From: Eimeria necatrix
Taxonomy: Eukaryota; Apicomplexa; Conoidasida; Eucoccidiorida; Eimeriidae
Reading direction: 5' to 3'
Length of the DNA stretch: 11,186 nt
NCBI RefSeq assembly: GCF_000499385.1
Contig: NW_013651783.1
Coordinates: forward strand, 5,183 to 16,368
Numbering within the stretch: the first letter of the stretch is position 1; every line of letters starts with the position of its first letter. Positions 8,787 through 11,186 of this stretch are shown here, piece by piece. Made by a program: the position numbers and the translations under genes. The notes below the pieces were generated by a model, which saw only the letters and a program-made list of their open reading frames with translations, did not search any database and was not told the origin of the DNA.

Positions 8787-9846
8787 TCAGTGCTAGGGCG
8801 GGTGGCTGCTCTACTGCTCTTGTCCACCGACTCGGGCCGGACTCGATCATACGTAGGACAGTCCCGAGAATAGTGTCCCACACCGCCACACTTCTTGCAG
8901 ATTTCCCGCGGACGTCTGGTACGGTCCCCTTTGCTGGGGTAGACACGTGCCGGATGTCACGACCCTGACACTCAAAGCAGTTCGCGTGGGTTCCCCCAGG
9001 GCGATTTTCAATTTCCTGGCGCCCACGAGGTCCATTAGCTTGGACGGCAGCCCTAATGGCTCGACTGGTCCTTTCTCGGAGTTCCAGCACACTCTGCTTG
9101 GGCTCGTAGAGCCGTGTTGCGGCGGTCGCCGCTTGTTCCCACGACTGATATTTCACTTGTCCGTTATTGGTTATTAGAAGATGGAGGTCTGTCGGTAGCC
9201 CGGTGCATTAATAGTCCGCGAGTTCGTCGGGGGCAAAACCCAACCCACGCTCCGCTACAGCCGCAAACCGGTCCGTGTATCCCTTCAAGTTACCATTCCA
9301 CCGTACTTTAGCCAACTCCGTTAACAATTGACTCTGCGACATTGTTCTGTCAAACGGCTCCAAAAGCCTGCGCTGTACTGTCGCCCAGTTGCTTAGGTCG
9401 ATAGTTCTCCGTAGATACATCCAATACGCTTGAGCCGGGCCCACAAGGAGGTCTATAAGTGCATTTCCCCACTCGTGCGGTTCCAATCCCATCTGGGTGT
9501 AATGGCGCTCGATGCGCAGCAGAAAGGCCTGTATAGTGCTGCCGTCTTCTGGTAGTATGAGAGTCGTTGCGCCGGATTCCACGGTCCCCCCTATAACAGT
9601 TCTTATCACACTCATTGAGGACTGGAATTGGTCCCACGTGACGAAGGGAGTGTCCCCTGGCATAACACTGGTCATAGTTATCACCTGTGGGGGCGCCTCC
9701 TTATGCCCATGCGGCCGCTCTGCGGCGGTGGGCTTTGGAGTCGCGTGGCGATGATGGGCTGATGTCCCGCTCGGCATTTTGTTGGCTGACATTGCAGAAG
9801 TCTCCTGCGGTGTCGGGCCGATAACGCGTCCGTTGCGGAGATGCAC
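8756..9846 (-). pseudogene. gag (capsid and nucleocapsid), frameshifted
   Basis: Gag forms the particle and binds the RNA. The frame opens after a TAA just upstream of GTG 9846 (residues HLRNGRVIG). The first ATG in frame is at 9792, so the true start is either 9792 or an ATG now lost. The retrotransposon Gag core lies at about residues 95-212 (FLLRIERHYTQMG, AYWMYLRRTIDLSNW, LLEPFDRTMSQSQLL, KGYTDRFAAVAE). A TAA (9210-9208) interrupts it and the same frame then continues. A first zinc knuckle begins CFECQGRD (8979-8956) but is broken by an apparent one-base loss near 8956. The second knuckle, CKKCGGVGHYSRDC (8899-8858), is perfect CX2CX4HX4C but sits in the shifted frame, which ends at TAG 8758-8756. 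Full length would be about 363 codons. Confidence 0.88.
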
Positions 9847-9949
9847 CCCTTACCGAGCGAAGATTTCTAGGCATGAGTTATTAAAACATAGTATTTCTAC
9901 TCCCAAGTCCGGAAAGAACAAAGATTTCAATCGCAGAACAGCCCCCAAA
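9847..9949 (-). other. element leader with possible primer-binding site
   Basis: This 103-base leader lies between the 5' LTR and gag. On the minus strand it starts TTTGGGGGCTGTTCTGCGAT. If reverse transcription is tRNA-primed as in most LTR elements, the site should begin TGG near the LTR. TGG occurs at 9947-9945, two bases in, and 9947-9930 is the candidate. I cannot match it to a particular tRNA. Confidence 0.4.
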
Positions 9950-10362
9950 TGTAGTGCGCAGCGCCTACTGCTGCGACTAAACTGCTTCCTGCCCCTCGAG
10001 CAAGCCTACAAACTACGCCTAGCGTAGGCCCATTTCCTGGAAACTGTAGCTTAATTTCATCGAAATACAATAATTCTTAAGTGTTTCAAAATCTGTCCGT
10101 TCGATTCGCCCCACTCGGGGTGCTCGCCTCCTAGGCCCTATGGGGAGGAGGCCTGCACTGGTGCCAGCGCTATCGCCAGCCCCAGTCTCCACACAATTTC
10201 CACACATTTCACGTATGCATTCTAATTCATAGACAGCTTTTCTTGCTTTTATCCAATTAGGAGGGTCCTGTCCTCCTCCAGGGTTGCGACCCCTTGTAGG
10301 TCGCTAGCTAGCTATCGTCTCTAGGACACTACCCAGCCCCATTGTAGTGCCTGTGCACTACT
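9950..10362 (-). repeat. 5' LTR, minus orientation (413 bp)
   Basis: This is the inverted twin of the LTR at 5442-5851. The gag-proximal end is a perfect terminus (TGTAGTGC on the plus strand, ...CA on the element's strand). At the outer end the terminal base is T at 10362 where A is expected, so the element's first base reads A and not T. A 3-base GGA insertion relative to the other LTR explains the length difference. The terminal 8-mer hairpin and the TATA-like box (10254-10246) are preserved. No target-site duplication can be identified because the element's other outer end is missing. Confidence 0.95.
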
Positions 10363-10564
10363 CTAGGCGCTGCGGACTAAACCCGGTCTCCACTCATTTT
10401 CAGGCACCTCTAGCGTATGCATATTAACTGGCAGACAAATTGCCTAACTTTGATCCTAGAAGGAGGGTCCTGTCCTCCCCCAGTGTTGCGACCCCTTGTA
10501 GGTCGCTAGCTAGCTATCGTCTATAGGACACTACCCAGCCCCATTGTAGTGCCTGTGCACTGCA
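10363..10564 (-). repeat. internally deleted LTR copy of the same family
   Basis: This directly abuts the outer end of the 413-bp LTR in the same orientation. The block 10462-10563 matches 10260-10361 with about 4 differences in 102 bp. The block 10382-10461 matches the middle of the LTR only loosely. Around 150-200 bp of the LTR's other side are missing. The first ~18 bases (10364-10381) resemble the LTR terminus, but can be aligned in either orientation. The outer end reads GCACTGCA where GCACTACA is expected. It is the remnant of an older insertion beside or into which the larger element landed. Confidence 0.82.
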
Positions 10565-10960
10565 GGTGGTGTGCATTACAGTTTGGCTCTCACATAAAGT
10601 TCTATAACCGATTACGAAAATACGTACCTGCATCTAGTCACTAAATGAAAGGAAACATAAATTAAAAACAACAAAGCCTCATCCTCAGTAGGGAAAGTTT
10701 GCTGTTCCATTCTCTGGCTGTCCGCATGCGCATTGGCACCACCGCTCTAATACTGCATGCCACAAAACCTGGGATAAGCTGCAGTGAAGACTGTCTCCAA
10801 CCTGCTATGAAAGTAGGCTTCTTTGTGTGGTCTTTCTAGTCTTGCATTAATCGTTATTGTATTGGACTAAGCAACCTTTAAAGGCCGTTAAACTTCCAGC
10901 CAAAAAAGCCGGGGATAAGCTGCAGTGAAGCCTAGAACCAAACTCCTATTGCACTGAATT
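10565..10960. other. spacer between LTR relics with a short direct repeat
   Basis: I see no gene here. A perfect 19-bp word, GGGATAAGCTGCAGTGAAG, occurs at 10771-10789 and 10912-10930. Weaker similarity extends around it to about 50 bp, with a period of 141 bp. The spacer could be internal sequence of the element to which the flanking LTR relics belonged, or unrelated host DNA. Confidence 0.55.
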
Positions 10961-11186
10961 TGTAGTGCACTGCGCCCGCAGCTGCGACTACGTGCTCTCA
11001 GTCCCTTGGGCAGGGTCTATAAACTGCTCCCTACGCTAGTCCATTTCCTAGAAACTCCAGCTATAACGATTAAGAATACAAAATCACGAGTTTATCAAAT
11101 CTGTCTGTCTGTTTCGCACCCTCCTGGGAGCTCGCCTCCTAGTCCCTAAGGGAGGGAGGCTTGCTCTGGCGCCGGCGCTGTCTCCA
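10961..11186 (-). repeat. third, diverged LTR of the family, cut by window edge
   Basis: This begins with the terminus TGTAGTGC and follows the order of 9950-10175: the CTGCGACTA motif, the CTAGTCCATTTCCTAGAAACT-like stretch, AAATCTGTC, CTCGCCTCCTAG, GGAGG and the GCGCTGTC-like end. There are many substitutions and small indels (roughly 75-80% identity by eye). It reads in the same minus orientation as the two LTRs to its left. The remaining ~190 bp should lie beyond the window. Confidence 0.85.

Larger units (their letters stand above)
5852..10362 (-). mobile_element. 5' half of Ty3/gypsy LTR retrotransposon
   Basis: Read on the minus strand this holds LTR (10362-9950), leader, gag, retropepsin, reverse transcriptase, RNase H and the pol linker, then stops. 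Integrase, chromodomain, polypurine tract and 3' LTR are missing. They are the very parts present in the plus-strand half next door. The left edge is exact: the palindrome CTACGTAG (5852-5859) directly abuts the CA end of the plus-strand LTR. Three in-frame TAA codons and one frameshift in a zinc knuckle show decay. RT and protease catalytic motifs remain intact. Confidence 0.93.

Noticed and set aside
10081..10125. TTCGATTC-like word suggesting a tRNA T-loop
   Set aside because: It lies inside the LTR and is repeated in the other LTR. No cloverleaf arms surround it.
3511..10362. Simple single-molecule autointegration as full explanation
   Set aside because: Autointegration inverts a segment with only a few duplicated bases. 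It cannot give a 355-bp overlap whose two copies differ by up to 11% in one half.
5442..10362. One intact full-length retrotransposon between the two LTRs
   Set aside because: The LTRs are inverted relative to each other and not direct repeats, and integrase and chromodomain lie outside them on the other strand.
10363..11186. CRISPR-like or satellite array at the right end
   Set aside because: The repeats are LTR-derived, of unequal length and diverged, with no regular short repeat-spacer pattern.

Overview
This window is eukaryotic and dominated by broken copies of one family of LTR retrotransposon of the Ty3/gypsy (Metaviridae) type with a C-terminal chromodomain. There is no bacterial operon structure, and no host gene, tRNA or rRNA that I can recognise. 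The source is probably a protist or other small eukaryotic genome with degenerate chromodomain elements. A coccidian such as Eimeria is one possibility, because such elements are known there, but nothing in the sequence proves it.

Left flank (1-3510): no recognisable gene. The plus strand is purine-rich and carries several short open segments between about 1911 and 3540 that could be the relic of an older, unrelated coding sequence. A strong hairpin lies at 2840-2886.

Plus-strand half-element (3511-5851): the 3' half of an element. In order it holds the proline-rich linker after RNase H, integrase (HHCC finger and DDE core), GPY/F module, chromodomain, polypurine tract and a complete 410-bp LTR starting TG and ending CA. 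It is dead: one frameshift in the linker, TGA stops at 4378 and 4768, a frameshift near 4985, a TAG inside the chromodomain, and the second catalytic Asp of integrase changed to Asn.

Minus-strand half-element (5852-10362): the complementary 5' half of the same family, in opposite orientation. Read leftwards it holds a 413-bp LTR (10362-9950), leader and possible primer-binding site, gag with two zinc knuckles, a plausible -1 gag/pol frameshift site, retropepsin, reverse transcriptase, RNase H and linker. It stops at 5852, where the linker is fused base-to-base to the CA end of the plus-strand LTR. It has in-frame TAA stops at 9208, 7644 and 6351 and a one-base loss in the first zinc knuckle.

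The two halves together cover one whole element exactly once, except for a ~355-bp stretch of linker present in both as an inverted repeat (3511-3865 and 5852-6207). The two LTRs are inverted and about 98.5% identical. The arms are identical (bar one indel) for 184 bp and then drop to about 89%. A nested insertion followed by a deletion, or an inversion of the 3' end, could explain this; conversion or assembly error must also be considered.

Right end (10363-11186): two further degenerate LTRs of the family in minus orientation (10363-10564, internally deleted; 10961 to the window edge). They are separated by ~400 bp of unidentified sequence containing a short direct repeat.
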